A stretch of 64,000 nt of DNA from NCBI GenBank assembly GCA_044463125.1, contig JBIQMS010000024.1, positions 1-64,000 on the forward strand. Direction: 5' to 3'. Made by a program: the position numbers and the translations under genes. The DNA is from CAYMZZ01 sp044463125. Its GTDB lineage: Bacteria; Bacteroidota; Bacteroidia; Chitinophagales; Chitinophagaceae. The notes below the pieces were generated by a model. The model made no database searches, had not been told where the DNA came from, and saw only the letters and a list, made by a program, of their open reading frames with translations. Position 1 is the stretch's first letter. Every line of letters starts with the position of its first letter. Positions 17,084 to 24,930 of the stretch are shown here, in pieces.

Positions 17084-19888
17084 ATGAAATCCATGAAAGC
17101 CACTTTCACAGGTGTATTCCTGCTGATTAGTACCCTGATGCTGCATGCTCAGCAACCCGTTCAGGAAAAGTACAGCAAGGTGCAGATTGCCGCACCAGTT
17201 ACCGACCGAACAGCGTTTGGCGAATTGATGGGCCTGCTCGAAATCGACCACTTCGATTTTTCGGAAGAAGGCGATGTGATATCCGAAATCAGCGCTACAG
17301 CCCTGGGCCGGTTAAAGCAAACCCCTTATAAGTACAAAATTTTGGTAGATGATGTGGTGGCCAACCTGCATGCCCGCAACCGCGAATATGATGAGTTGCG
17401 TGCGCAGGGTCGTTTGCCATTTGAAGAAACGGGCAATGTTCTGGACAATATCATTGTTACACCTTCTGCATTTGAATTGAAAGATACTTATGGTGGCTAC
17501 TATCGCTATAGTGAAATGGAGGATGCCATCGACGACCTGGTTGCTGCCTACCCTGCTATCGCCAGCAAGGAAGATATTGGTTCATCATATGAAGGCCGCA
17601 CCATATGGGCAGTTAAGATCTCCGATAATGTGGAAACCGATGAAGCTGCTGAACCAGATGTTTTATTTCTTGGCATTCAGCATGCGCGCGAAGCCATTGG
17701 TGGTGCCAGCATGATCTTCTTTATGCAATATCTCTGCGAGCAGTATTCGCAGGACAGCCGGATTAAAGACCTGGTTGATAATCGCGAGATTTACATTGTG
17801 GTCTGCATGAATCCCGATGGATGGGAGCATAATTATACACTTAACATTAATGGCGGCGGCTTGTGGCGGAAGAATCGCCGGGGAAACGGCGTGGACCTGA
17901 ACCGTAACTGGGATTGGAACTGGGGCAACTGCTCTGGCGCCACATCCTCCTGCGGCTCTGCTACTTCTACATCCGATACTTATTATGGTCCAAGTGCCTT
18001 CTCCGAGCCCGAGACCCAGGTGATTCGTGATTTCACCTATGCGCACAATTTTGTGGCCATGATTGATCAGCATGCTTATGGGCCTTATTATTCATTGCCA
18101 TTTGGTCGCCCCACTTTACCTGGCAACGTCTTCACTGCCGATGACGTAAATTTCTACAAATATGTACCAGCGGCCATGGGCCGCTACAATGGTATGCGTG
18201 CCGGAAATAGCCCCGAGGCGGTGGGTTATGAAGTAGCCGGTGGGGTGAAAGACTGGATGCTGATGGGTGATTATGGCGTAGGCAGTAAAGGAAAAGTATA
18301 TGGAATGACGGGTGAAGGCGGGCATGGCACAGCTGTCGGCTCGGGCGGTACCTTCTGGCCTGTTAAAGCCCAGATCATTCCGCTTTGCAAGGGTATGGTC
18401 CATCAAAATCTTCAATTACTCTATGCTGCAGGAACGCATATCGATTTGCAGGATGCATCGGATATCGCGGTGGGCAGCAAAACGGGCAGTTTCTCCTTTC
18501 GTGCCACCAGGGTTGGACTGGGAACCGAACCAGTAACTGTTTCCCTGATACCTATCAAGAATGTATTGTCGGGTGGAACACCAGCCGTATTAACGAGCGC
18601 AGAATTACCCAACTACTATTCTGTTCATACGGGTAGCGTGGGTTACACATTGCCCGCAGGCCTTACGGATGGACAGGTCATTCAATATGCCTGGCGAATC
18701 GAAGAAGGCGGGCTCACTTTCTATGATACAATCACCAAAATTTACCATGCCACTCCTTCAGCACTTACCGTACTACAGGATGATATGGAATCGGGAACCA
18801 TAACCAACAATTGGTCGTTGACAACCAATGGTACGAACTGGGGTTATACCAGCAGTGGTACGGGCTTTAATAGTTCCGGCAGAGCAATGTCGGAATCGCC
18901 AAGTGGTAACTACGCTAATAATGCAAGCCGCATAGCCGGTTGGACGAATTCATTTAATCTGAGCGATGCATCGGCGGCCTATCTGACTTTTTGGGTGAGA
19001 CACCGTGCAGAAAATTTCAGGGATAAATTACAGGTGCAATTTTCCAACAACAGTACCAACGGCACCAATGGTACCTGGGTCCCCCTGGTAGGCACTTCAA
19101 CCGTTCAGCAACCCGGGAATCTGGAAGGCAGTACCCTCAATGGTGAACCCGCATTGACGGGTTGGCGCGAGGAATGGTCAAGGCAGGTTTTTGACCTGAG
19201 CGCGTTTACCGGTCCGGGAAATAACAATGTGCGATTCCGGTTTGTGTTCACGTCTAACGGAAATGTCAGCTCATACGTTTACCGCGTGGATGATGGCTTC
19301 TACATCGACGATGTAAAACTCGTGAAGACCAGCGCAGCACTGGTTACGCTTCCGGTGCAGTTCAAGAGCTTCAGAGGTCGCCTGCTGACGAATGAAACCG
19401 TGCGTCTCGATTGGGAAGCGGAAACCGATCAATTGCATGATTATTTTGAAGTAGAACGCTCCACCGACGGAACCAGCTTCCAAACGCTGGGCCGCGGACC
19501 CGCAGTAGCTCCTTATCATTTCATTGATCCCAATCCTGTGGTGGGTAATAATTATTACCGTATCAAGCAGGTGGATAAGGATGGTAAGATCACTTACAGT
19601 TCAACCGTTACCATCGCCTATAACCCCTCCTCTTTCCGGGTAGAGATTTATCCCAATCCGGTAACGGATCAGTTGCGCGTACGTATCGGCACAGCCGAAA
19701 TTGCCCAGTACAGGCTTACGCTCACCGACCTGGCAGGCAGGGTAGTGTATGAAGAAAAAATTCAAACAGGCAATGGCCAGCAAGACTGGACTATTCCCAC
19801 CGCCACACTTGCCTCGCAAGTGTACCTGGTTACCGTGCGCAATAGCAGGGATGAAGTGGTGGTGATGGAGAAAGTGAGCAAGCAGTGA
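17084..19888 (+). CDS. T9SS-secreted zinc carboxypeptidase (M14)
   Basis: A 934-residue exported metallopeptidase. Signal peptide KATFTGVFLLISTLMLHAQ at the start, a propeptide of about 120 residues, then the M14 domain. Zinc ligands are His200 and Glu203 in QHAREAIGG and His330 in IDQHAYG; substrate-binding RNW lies in DLNRNWDWNWG; the catalytic Glu is probably Glu411 in GMTGEGGHG. A MAM-like beta domain (VLQDDMESGTITNNWSL to FYIDDVKLV), an FnIII-like stretch and a type A sorting domain (VEIYPNPVTDQLRVRI) complete it. It should trim C-terminal residues from extracellular peptides. The stop codon runs straight into a family A repeat array. Confidence 0.93.
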   Translation: MKSMKATFTGVFLLISTLMLHAQQPVQEKYSKVQIAAPVTDRTAFGELMGLLEIDHFDFSEEGDVISEISATALGRLKQTPYKYKILVDDVVANLHARNREYDELRAQGRLPFEETGNVLDNIIVTPSAFELKDTYGGYYRYSEMEDAIDDLVAAYPAIASKEDIGSSYEGRTIWAVKISDNVETDEAAEPDVLFLGIQHAREAIGGASMIFFMQYLCEQYSQDSRIKDLVDNREIYIVVCMNPDGWEHNYTLNINGGGLWRKNRRGNGVDLNRNWDWNWGNCSGATSSCGSATSTSDTYYGPSAFSEPETQVIRDFTYAHNFVAMIDQHAYGPYYSLPFGRPTLPGNVFTADDVNFYKYVPAAMGRYNGMRAGNSPEAVGYEVAGGVKDWMLMGDYGVGSKGKVYGMTGEGGHGTAVGSGGTFWPVKAQIIPLCKGMVHQNLQLLYAAGTHIDLQDASDIAVGSKTGSFSFRATRVGLGTEPVTVSLIPIKNVLSGGTPAVLTSAELPNYYSVHTGSVGYTLPAGLTDGQVIQYAWRIEEGGLTFYDTITKIYHATPSALTVLQDDMESGTITNNWSLTTNGTNWGYTSSGTGFNSSGRAMSESPSGNYANNASRIAGWTNSFNLSDASAAYLTFWVRHRAENFRDKLQVQFSNNSTNGTNGTWVPLVGTSTVQQPGNLEGSTLNGEPALTGWREEWSRQVFDLSAFTGPGNNNVRFRFVFTSNGNVSSYVYRVDDGFYIDDVKLVKTSAALVTLPVQFKSFRGRLLTNETVRLDWEAETDQLHDYFEVERSTDGTSFQTLGRGPAVAPYHFIDPNPVVGNNYYRIKQVDKDGKITYSSTVTIAYNPSSFRVEIYPNPVTDQLRVRIGTAEIAQYRLTLTDLAGRVVYEEKIQTGNGQQDWTIPTATLASQVYLVTVRNSRDEVVVMEKVSKQ

Positions 19889-20163
19889 GGTGCGTGAGGC
19901 GTGAGTGGAGAGAATCGTGAGGCGTGAGACGTGAGGCGTGAGTGGAGAGAATCGTGAGGCGTGAGACGTGAGGCGTGAGTTGTGTCTTAATATTTGGTTA
20001 GTAAACATAAATCTGCGGTAATTACTTTGCCATAGCATTGCAATTACCGCAGATTTTTCTTTTCCGGGTATTGGAGAACCATTCCCACAAATAGCATGCT
20101 CACCACTCACGCCTCACGATTCACGCCTCACGTTTCTCACGCCTCACGATTCTCGCGCTATTC
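19889..20163. repeat. Nested inverted repeat: family A outside, family H inside
   Basis: 19894-19980 is a 37-bp unit repeated 2.3 times and built from GTGAGGCGTGAG. 20101-20155 carries the reverse complement, CTCACGCCTCACG, several times. Between them lies a 15-bp perfect hairpin (20009-20023 with 20042-20056, based on ATCTGCGG) followed by T5. The whole could fold as one long hairpin between the peptidase gene and ksgA. Confidence 0.85.
20009..20058 (+). terminator. 15-bp hairpin with T-tract
   Basis: Arms 20009-20023 and 20042-20056 pair perfectly around an 18-base loop and run into TTTTT, which fits an intrinsic terminator for the upstream secreted-protein genes. Its arms belong to repeat family H. 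Confidence 0.6.
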
Positions 20164-20165
20164 AC

Positions 20166-20173
20166 TAATTTCG
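20166..20173 (+). promoter_or_regulatory. -7 promoter box of ksgA
   Basis: TAATTTCG lies 4 bases before the ATG at 20178, directly after a family A array that occupies the -33 region. The geometry implies a near-leaderless mRNA. Confidence 0.5.
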
Positions 20174-20177
20174 CCCC

Positions 20178-20930
20178 ATGTACACCCTCAAAAAATCATT
20201 GGGTCAGCACTTTTTGCGCGATGAAAATATTTGTCGCCTTATTGTGCAAGCTTTGCAGGAGCGGCCATTTACGCGGCTGCTCGAAGTGGGTCCCGGGGGT
20301 GGGGCGCTTACCAAACACCTGATTGAAATCCCCGGCATTGAGTTTCGCGCTGTGGAACTGGATCGGGAAAAAGTGCAGTATCTCCTGCAAACCTATCCCG
20401 TACTGGAAGGAAAAATAATCGAAGCCAGTATCCTCGACATTCCAGCGCCATTTACGGAGCCATTCACCCTAATTGGCAATTTTCCTTATAATATCTCCAC
20501 ACAAATTCTGTTTCGGGTGCTCGAATGGAAAGAGCAGGTGGAAACCATGCTGGGCATGTTTCAAAAGGAAGTGGCTCAGCGCGTAGCCGCAGGCCCGGGC
20601 AACAAAACCTATGGCGTTATTTCCGTATTGATCCAGGCCTATTTTGAAGTGGAATACCTTTTTGATGTACATGAAAATTGTTTTACGCCACCCCCCAAGG
20701 TAAAAAGCGGCGTTATACGAATGATTCCCCGAAAGGATATCCCGGAAATGCGCAGCGAAAAAGCATTTTTTAATTTGGTAAAAACGGCGTTTAACCAGCG
20801 ACGCAAGACCTTGCGCAATGCCGTGAAGGGATTATTTGAGCCCGGCGAACTGGAAGATCCCTTATTCAACAAAAGAGCGGAGCAGTTGTCGGTTAGCGAT
20901 TTCGCCTCCCTCACATTCAGGATGCGATAA
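20178..20930 (+). CDS. rsmA: 16S rRNA dimethyladenosine transferase
   Basis: Also called KsgA; dimethylates two adjacent adenosines in the helix 45 loop of 16S rRNA during small-subunit maturation, using S-adenosylmethionine. Visible motifs: SLGQHFLRDENICRLIV at the N-terminus, the SAM-binding loop LEVGPGGGALT near residue 36, acidic VELDREK, catalytic NFPYNIS near residue 102, and FTPPPKVKSGVIRM. The 250-residue length is normal. The TAA stop overlaps the next ATG (TAATG), so translation is probably coupled to the dehydrogenase gene. Confidence 0.97.
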   Translation: MYTLKKSLGQHFLRDENICRLIVQALQERPFTRLLEVGPGGGALTKHLIEIPGIEFRAVELDREKVQYLLQTYPVLEGKIIEASILDIPAPFTEPFTLIGNFPYNISTQILFRVLEWKEQVETMLGMFQKEVAQRVAAGPGNKTYGVISVLIQAYFEVEYLFDVHENCFTPPPKVKSGVIRMIPRKDIPEMRSEKAFFNLVKTAFNQRRKTLRNAVKGLFEPGELEDPLFNKRAEQLSVSDFASLTFRMR

Positions 20931-21862
20931 TGGAAAAGAAGAAAATAGTCATTACAGGAAAGGCGCACCCCATGTTGCAGGAAACATTGGAAAGAAAAGG
21001 ATTTGAGGTAGCCTATTTACCCGCCATCAGCTATGAAGAACTGCAATCGCGCATACACGATCTGGAAGGATTGGTTGTGACCACCCGGTTGAAAATCGAT
21101 AAACCCCTTTTGCAAAAAGCGGAAAGGCTGCGCTGGATTGGCCGACTGGGCAGTGGCATGGAACTGATTGACCTGCCTTATGCGGAGAGCCGCAATATTC
21201 TATGCGTGAGCAGCCCGGAAGGCAACTGCAATGCCGTGGCCGAACATTCGCTGGGTATGTTGCTCACGCTCATGAACCGGCTCCACTGGTCGCATGAAGA
21301 AATTAAAAGGGGGCTATGGTTGCGCGATGAGAACAGGGGTACGGAATTGTCGGGAAAAACAATTGGTATTATTGGTTTTGGCCATACCGGCTCCGCTTTC
21401 GCGAAGCGACTCCAATCTTTTGACGTAACCATCCTTGCGCACGACAAGTATAAGTTTGGCTTTGCCGCAGGCGCCATCAAGGAGGCCAGCCTGGAGCAGA
21501 TAGCGCGCTATGCGGATGTGGTGAGTGTACACCTGCCCCTCACAACGGAAACACATTACCTCGCCGATGAGGCATTTTTCAGCAGCCTGCAACAGCGGCC
21601 CTGGTTCCTGAATGCTTCGCGCGGCAAGGTGGCCAAAACAGCGGCTATTGCCACGGCGTTGCGTAAAGGACAAATCGCCGGAGCGGGGCTGGATGTGCTT
21701 GAAAATGAAAAACTGGAGACCTATACCGATGCCGAAAAAGCAGAATTAGATTGGATGCTGAACCAGCCTAACGTGTTGATTACCCCCCATATTGCGGGTT
21801 ATAGCCATGAGGCTTTTTATAAGATGTCGGAAGTGCTTCTGCAAAAATTAGGGCTACTTTAG
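20930..21862 (+). CDS. D-isomer-specific 2-hydroxyacid dehydrogenase
   Basis: NAD-dependent dehydrogenase of 310 residues in the phosphoglycerate dehydrogenase-like family. The Rossmann loop is GKTIGIIGFGHTGSAFAKRL near residue 140. Catalytic residues of the family are seen as the Arg in LNASRGKVAKT, a Glu in GLDVLENEKLE and the His of TPHIAGYSHEA. It lacks the C-terminal ACT domain of many SerA enzymes, so the substrate may be 3-phosphoglycerate, glycerate or another 2-oxoacid. It overlaps ksgA by one base. Confidence 0.88.
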   Translation: MEKKKIVITGKAHPMLQETLERKGFEVAYLPAISYEELQSRIHDLEGLVVTTRLKIDKPLLQKAERLRWIGRLGSGMELIDLPYAESRNILCVSSPEGNCNAVAEHSLGMLLTLMNRLHWSHEEIKRGLWLRDENRGTELSGKTIGIIGFGHTGSAFAKRLQSFDVTILAHDKYKFGFAAGAIKEASLEQIARYADVVSVHLPLTTETHYLADEAFFSSLQQRPWFLNASRGKVAKTAAIATALRKGQIAGAGLDVLENEKLETYTDAEKAELDWMLNQPNVLITPHIAGYSHEAFYKMSEVLLQKLGLL

Positions 21863-21886
21863 GTTTTTTCAGACCAAATACTTTAT

Positions 21887-21894
21887 TATCTTTG
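21887..21894 (+). promoter_or_regulatory. -7 promoter box of greA
   Basis: TATCTTTG matches TAnnTTTG. The expected transcript start near 21900 would place the greA leader hairpin at the very 5' end of the mRNA. Confidence 0.6.
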
Positions 21895-21905
21895 CCCATA
21901 TTATC

Positions 21906-21947
21906 GCAACGCTTCAGTTTAACCGGCTGAGGCGTTGCTATTTTTTT
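21906..21947 (+). terminator. greA leader hairpin with U-tract (possible attenuator)
   Basis: GCAACGCTTCAG (21906-21917) pairs with CTGAGGCGTTGC (21927-21938), with one G-U pair and a 9-base loop, then TATTTTTTTC. It has the form of an intrinsic terminator but sits between the probable greA promoter and its start codon, so it could terminate early or control the leader. Confidence 0.65.
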
Positions 21948-21957
21948 CATTTATACC

Positions 21958-21967
21958 CAGGGAGGTG
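21958..21967 (+). promoter_or_regulatory. Strong Shine-Dalgarno of greA
   Basis: AGGGAGGTGA lies just before the ATG at 21971. Such a strong ribosome-binding site is exceptional in this window, where most starts have none, and it fixes the greA start. Confidence 0.8.
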
Positions 21968-21970
21968 AAT

Positions 21971-22444
21971 ATGAATAGCATCCAGTATGTAACCAAAGAA
22001 ACATTGGAGCAAATGAAGGCGGAGTTGCAGCATCTCAAGGGGGTGGAAAGACCTGCTGCCAGCCGCGCCATAGCCGAGGCCAGAGAAAAGGGTGACCTGA
22101 AAGAAAATGCTGAGTACGACGCGGCCAAAGAGGCGCAGGGCATGTTGGAAGCCAAAATTGCTGCCCTGGAAGGTGCGCTCTCCCAGGTACGTGTACTCGA
22201 CGAAAGCAGTATCGATACCAGCAAAGTTTCTATACTTACCAAAGTGACGATGACCAACCTGAAAACCAAAAAGCAGGTGACCTACCAGATCGTCAGCGAA
22301 CAGGAAGCCGACCTGAAAGCCGGCAAAATCTCCGTAACCTCACCCATAGGGCAGGGCGTACTCGGCAAAGCCATCGGCGAAACAGCCGAAGTAATAGCAC
22401 CCGCAGGAAAGCTTCAGTTTAAGATTGATGATATAAGTGCGTGA
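21971..22444 (+). CDS. greA: Transcription elongation factor GreA
   Basis: Stimulates RNA polymerase to cleave backtracked transcripts. The 157-residue length is exact for the family. The N-terminal coiled coil contains the catalytic acidic tip region in GDLKENAEYDAAKEAQG (residues about 37-55). The C-terminal FKBP-like domain has ISVTSPIGQGVLGKAIGE. The start is fixed by the strong Shine-Dalgarno; the more upstream ATG at 21935 falls inside the leader hairpin. The gene is followed by a HIT-protein gene after a family B repeat pair. Confidence 0.97.
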   Translation: MNSIQYVTKETLEQMKAELQHLKGVERPAASRAIAEAREKGDLKENAEYDAAKEAQGMLEAKIAALEGALSQVRVLDESSIDTSKVSILTKVTMTNLKTKKQVTYQIVSEQEADLKAGKISVTSPIGQGVLGKAIGETAEVIAPAGKLQFKIDDISA

Positions 22445-22448
22445 AAAG

Positions 22449-22591
22449 GAGTTTTAAGTTGTAAGTTTTAAGTTGTAAGTGAGTGGAGTTGTTACTCGAA
22501 TGGCCACATTTTAAAACCAGGCTACCATCAACTAAAAACTCAACACCTAAATCTTACAACTTATAACTTACAACCTAAAACTTAAAACTTC
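22449..22591. repeat. Family B inverted phrase pair
   Basis: 22451-22481 carries GTTTTAAGTTGTAAG repeated; 22552-22591 carries the complementary form (ACTTACAAC, AAAACTTAAAACTT). The 70-base middle is unique. The pair fills the gap between greA and the HIT gene and ends 5 bases before the latter's ATG. A second pair of the same family lies at 51275-51436. Confidence 0.8.
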
Positions 22592-22596
22592 TCTCA

Positions 22597-22992
22597 ATGT
22601 CCATCTTCTCCCGCATCATATCCGGCGAACTGCCCAGCTACAAGATTGCAGAAGACGATCGGTTCTATGCTTTTCTCGACATCTACCCTTTGGTGGAAGG
22701 TCATGTGTTGGTAGTGCCCAAACTGGAGATTGATCGATTTTTTGATCTGCCGGAGGATTATTTGGGCGAAATGCTTCGCTTTGCGCAACCCATCGCCCGC
22801 GCTATTGAAGCGACTATTGATTGTAACCGCTGTGGCATGGCGGTTATTGGCCTCGAAGTACCGCATGCCCACTTACACCTCGTTCCCATAAAATCAGCCA
22901 ACGACCTCAACTTTACCCGACCTAAAATGAAAGTGGAAGAACACAGGATGAGGGAAATACAGGAGAGAATAGTTAGAGAGTTGAAAGTTTAG
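22597..22992 (+). CDS. HIT-family nucleotide-binding hydrolase
   Basis: Histidine-triad protein of 131 residues; family members hydrolyse nucleoside phosphoramidates or dinucleotides. The triad HxHxH is His90, His92 and His94 in EVPHAHLHLVPI, and the N-terminal FSRIISGELPSYKIAEDD and GHVLVVPK are typical of HinT-like proteins. Cytoplasmic. It follows greA, an arrangement I recall as common in Bacteroidota. Confidence 0.94.
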   Translation: MSIFSRIISGELPSYKIAEDDRFYAFLDIYPLVEGHVLVVPKLEIDRFFDLPEDYLGEMLRFAQPIARAIEATIDCNRCGMAVIGLEVPHAHLHLVPIKSANDLNFTRPKMKVEEHRMREIQERIVRELKV

Positions 22993-23139
22993 GGTTTAAG
23001 GTTTAATTTTTTGATTTGAGGATTCGGTTATTTGTTTTGCGGCTCACGCCTCACGCCTCACGCCTCACGCCTCACCTTAAACCTTAAACTCTCAACTTTA
23101 AACTAAACGTAATACGTATAACGTAAAACGTACTACGTC
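22986..23139. repeat. Composite repeat: families D, F, A, D-reverse, C
   Basis: After the HIT stop: AGGGTTTAAGGTTTAA (D), a GATTTGAGGATTCGG stretch (F-like), CTCACGCC repeated 4 times at 23043-23076 (A), CCTTAAACCTTAAACT (D reversed, 23075-23106) and TACGTATAACGTAAAACGT (C, 23106-23139). The two D blocks form an inverted pair around the others, between convergent genes. Confidence 0.8.
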
Positions 23140-23143
23140 TACC

Positions 23144-23707
23144 TCACCTCACCCTTCCCGGATTCGCTTTCAAAAACGCATCCCATCCGTTTACTTTACT
23201 CTTCACCTGTCCGGCCATGGGACTGCCCAATTGGTAATGGTGACAAAGCGCAATTGCCAATGCATCGGTGGCGTCGAAATAGCGGGGCGCTTCGCGCAGA
23301 TGAAATATTTCCCGAAGCATTTTCCATACCTGCTCCTTACCGGCATTGCCGTTGCCGGTAACGGATTGTTTCACTTTACGTGGTGAGTATTCGGTAACAG
23401 GAATACCCGCCTGCATGGCCGCGGCAATGGCTACACCCTGGGCCCGGCCCAGCTTGAGCATACTCTGTACGTTCTTGCCAAAAAATGGCGCTTCAATTGC
23501 GAACTCATCGGGTGAAAATTCAGTGATCAATTCACTGATGCGATGATGGATCAACTGCAATCGCTCATAATGATCCTTCTTCGATGAAAGTCGCAACACA
23601 TCCATCTGCAACATCTGCATGGAATTATTACGCGTCTCAATCACGCAATAGCCCATGAGCAGCGTGCCCGGGTCCACACCTAAGATTTTTTTAGTACGCT
23701 TTTGCAA
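23144..23707 (-). CDS. ruvC: Holliday junction endodeoxyribonuclease RuvC
   Basis: Resolves four-way DNA junctions with RuvAB. Catalytic acidic residues are in ILGVDPGTLLMGY, FAIEAPFFGKN and the final YFDATDALAIALCHH. The TTG at 23707 gives MQKRTKKILGVDPG and 187 residues, the normal length. ATG codons at 23815 or 23944 would add 36 or 79 residues unlike the family and overlap the divergent membrane-protein gene, so TTG is preferred, though 23815 cannot be excluded. Confidence 0.92.
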   Translation of the reverse strand: MQKRTKKILGVDPGTLLMGYCVIETRNNSMQMLQMDVLRLSSKKDHYERLQLIHHRISELITEFSPDEFAIEAPFFGKNVQSMLKLGRAQGVAIAAAMQAGIPVTEYSPRKVKQSVTGNGNAGKEQVWKMLREIFHLREAPRYFDATDALAIALCHHYQLGSPMAGQVKSKVNGWDAFLKANPGRVR

Positions 23708-23794
23708 GTAGCAGTGTATTTTTACCGGATAATCTAATTGGAGCCCACCTGTTGTAACTGCTTCTGGTTGAATGAAAGCGCATAGGGCTTTTTT

Positions 23795-24814
23795 ATGCCG
23801 TTCAAAAGTAGACATAAAAAGTTTATCCGGATTTTTATCCGTTATTTTCTGGGTCCCGTATTGTTTATATGGTTGTCCTGGTCTATTTATCAGCAATTGC
23901 GTCATCAACCCAATCTTGAGAGTAGTTGGGTAGCCATGCAGCAATCGATGCGCAGCAGCCTCTGGTGGATTCTTCCGCTGGTGTTATCAGGCATGGTGCT
24001 TAACTGGTCGCTCGAGTCATTGAAATGGATGCTGGTAGTGCGAAGGATTCAGCCCATTGGTTTTTTTACCGCCTGCAAGGCGGTATTATCGGGGCTTTCA
24101 TTTTCGGTAACCACCCCCAACCGGATTGGTGAGTACCTGGGCCGGGTACTATATATGAATGAAGGGAACCGGCTAAAAGCCATATCCCTCACCATCACTG
24201 CCAGCATCAGCCAGCTCATCATCACGCTTTTTATGGGATTGATGGGTTTGGTGCTCTTGCGAGCCGACCTGGAAAAGGCCGAACTCGTCAGCGCCTTCTG
24301 GTACGATTGGATTCTCTATGGAACATTGGCGGTTACGTTTTTTTTAACAGTATTTTATTTCCGTATTGGCTGGCTCGTGCGTTGGATAGACAGGCTGCCG
24401 GGCAGCAGCCGTTTTGCCTGGCTTATTGAGGCGTTGGAGTCATTTCATGCAACGATACTGTTGAGGTTACTGTCTTTATCAGCCGCCCGCTTTGTAGTGT
24501 TTATCGTACAATTCTGGCTGCTTTGCAAGCTTTTTGATGTAGAAATAGACGCCTGGAATTGTTATTGGGCCGTGAGCCTCAGCTACCTGGTGATGGCCGC
24601 CATACCAACCATCGCGCTTTTTACCGATCTTAGCCTGCGCGGAAAAGTGAGTATTACCCTTTTGGGACTTTATAGCGGCAACCACCTGGGCATTGGCCTG
24701 GCGGCCGCTGGAATCTGGCTCATCAATTTGATAATACCAGCGCTGGCAGGTAGTTTGCTAATTTTGGGAGTCGGCCGATTTTTCAGAAGAAAAAATATTG
24801 AAGAACCGGAATAG
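23795..24814 (+). CDS. Flippase-like integral membrane protein (LPG synthase TM domain family)
   Basis: A 339-residue protein with about eight hydrophobic segments, matching the UPF0104/lysylphosphatidylglycerol synthase transmembrane family. The motif SGLSFSVTTPNRIGEYLGRVLYM is the characteristic conserved loop (TPxRxGE). Family members are proposed to move or modify lipids, such as flipping lipid-linked intermediates. No synthase domain is attached, so enzymatic activity cannot be claimed. Divergent from ruvC. Confidence 0.88.
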   Translation: MPFKSRHKKFIRIFIRYFLGPVLFIWLSWSIYQQLRHQPNLESSWVAMQQSMRSSLWWILPLVLSGMVLNWSLESLKWMLVVRRIQPIGFFTACKAVLSGLSFSVTTPNRIGEYLGRVLYMNEGNRLKAISLTITASISQLIITLFMGLMGLVLLRADLEKAELVSAFWYDWILYGTLAVTFFLTVFYFRIGWLVRWIDRLPGSSRFAWLIEALESFHATILLRLLSLSAARFVVFIVQFWLLCKLFDVEIDAWNCYWAVSLSYLVMAAIPTIALFTDLSLRGKVSITLLGLYSGNHLGIGLAAAGIWLINLIIPALAGSLLILGVGRFFRRKNIEEPE

Positions 24815-24876
24815 ATCAGCCCGGAGGCCGAAGATGGATTAAGAGAGATGGTTTAAAAAGTTAAAACACAGGGAGA

Positions 24877-24910
24877 ATTGTTTTGGGTTAAACTTTCCAC
24901 GCAAAACAAT
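24877..24910 (+). promoter_or_regulatory. Leader hairpin before DUF3108 gene
   Basis: ATTGTTTTG (24877-24885) and CAAAACAAT (24902-24910) form a perfect 9-bp inverted repeat with a 16-base loop, 20 bases before the ATG at 24931. It could be an operator or an mRNA leader structure. Confidence 0.4.
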
Positions 24911-24930
24911 GCTCTATATAATTAAAACTC

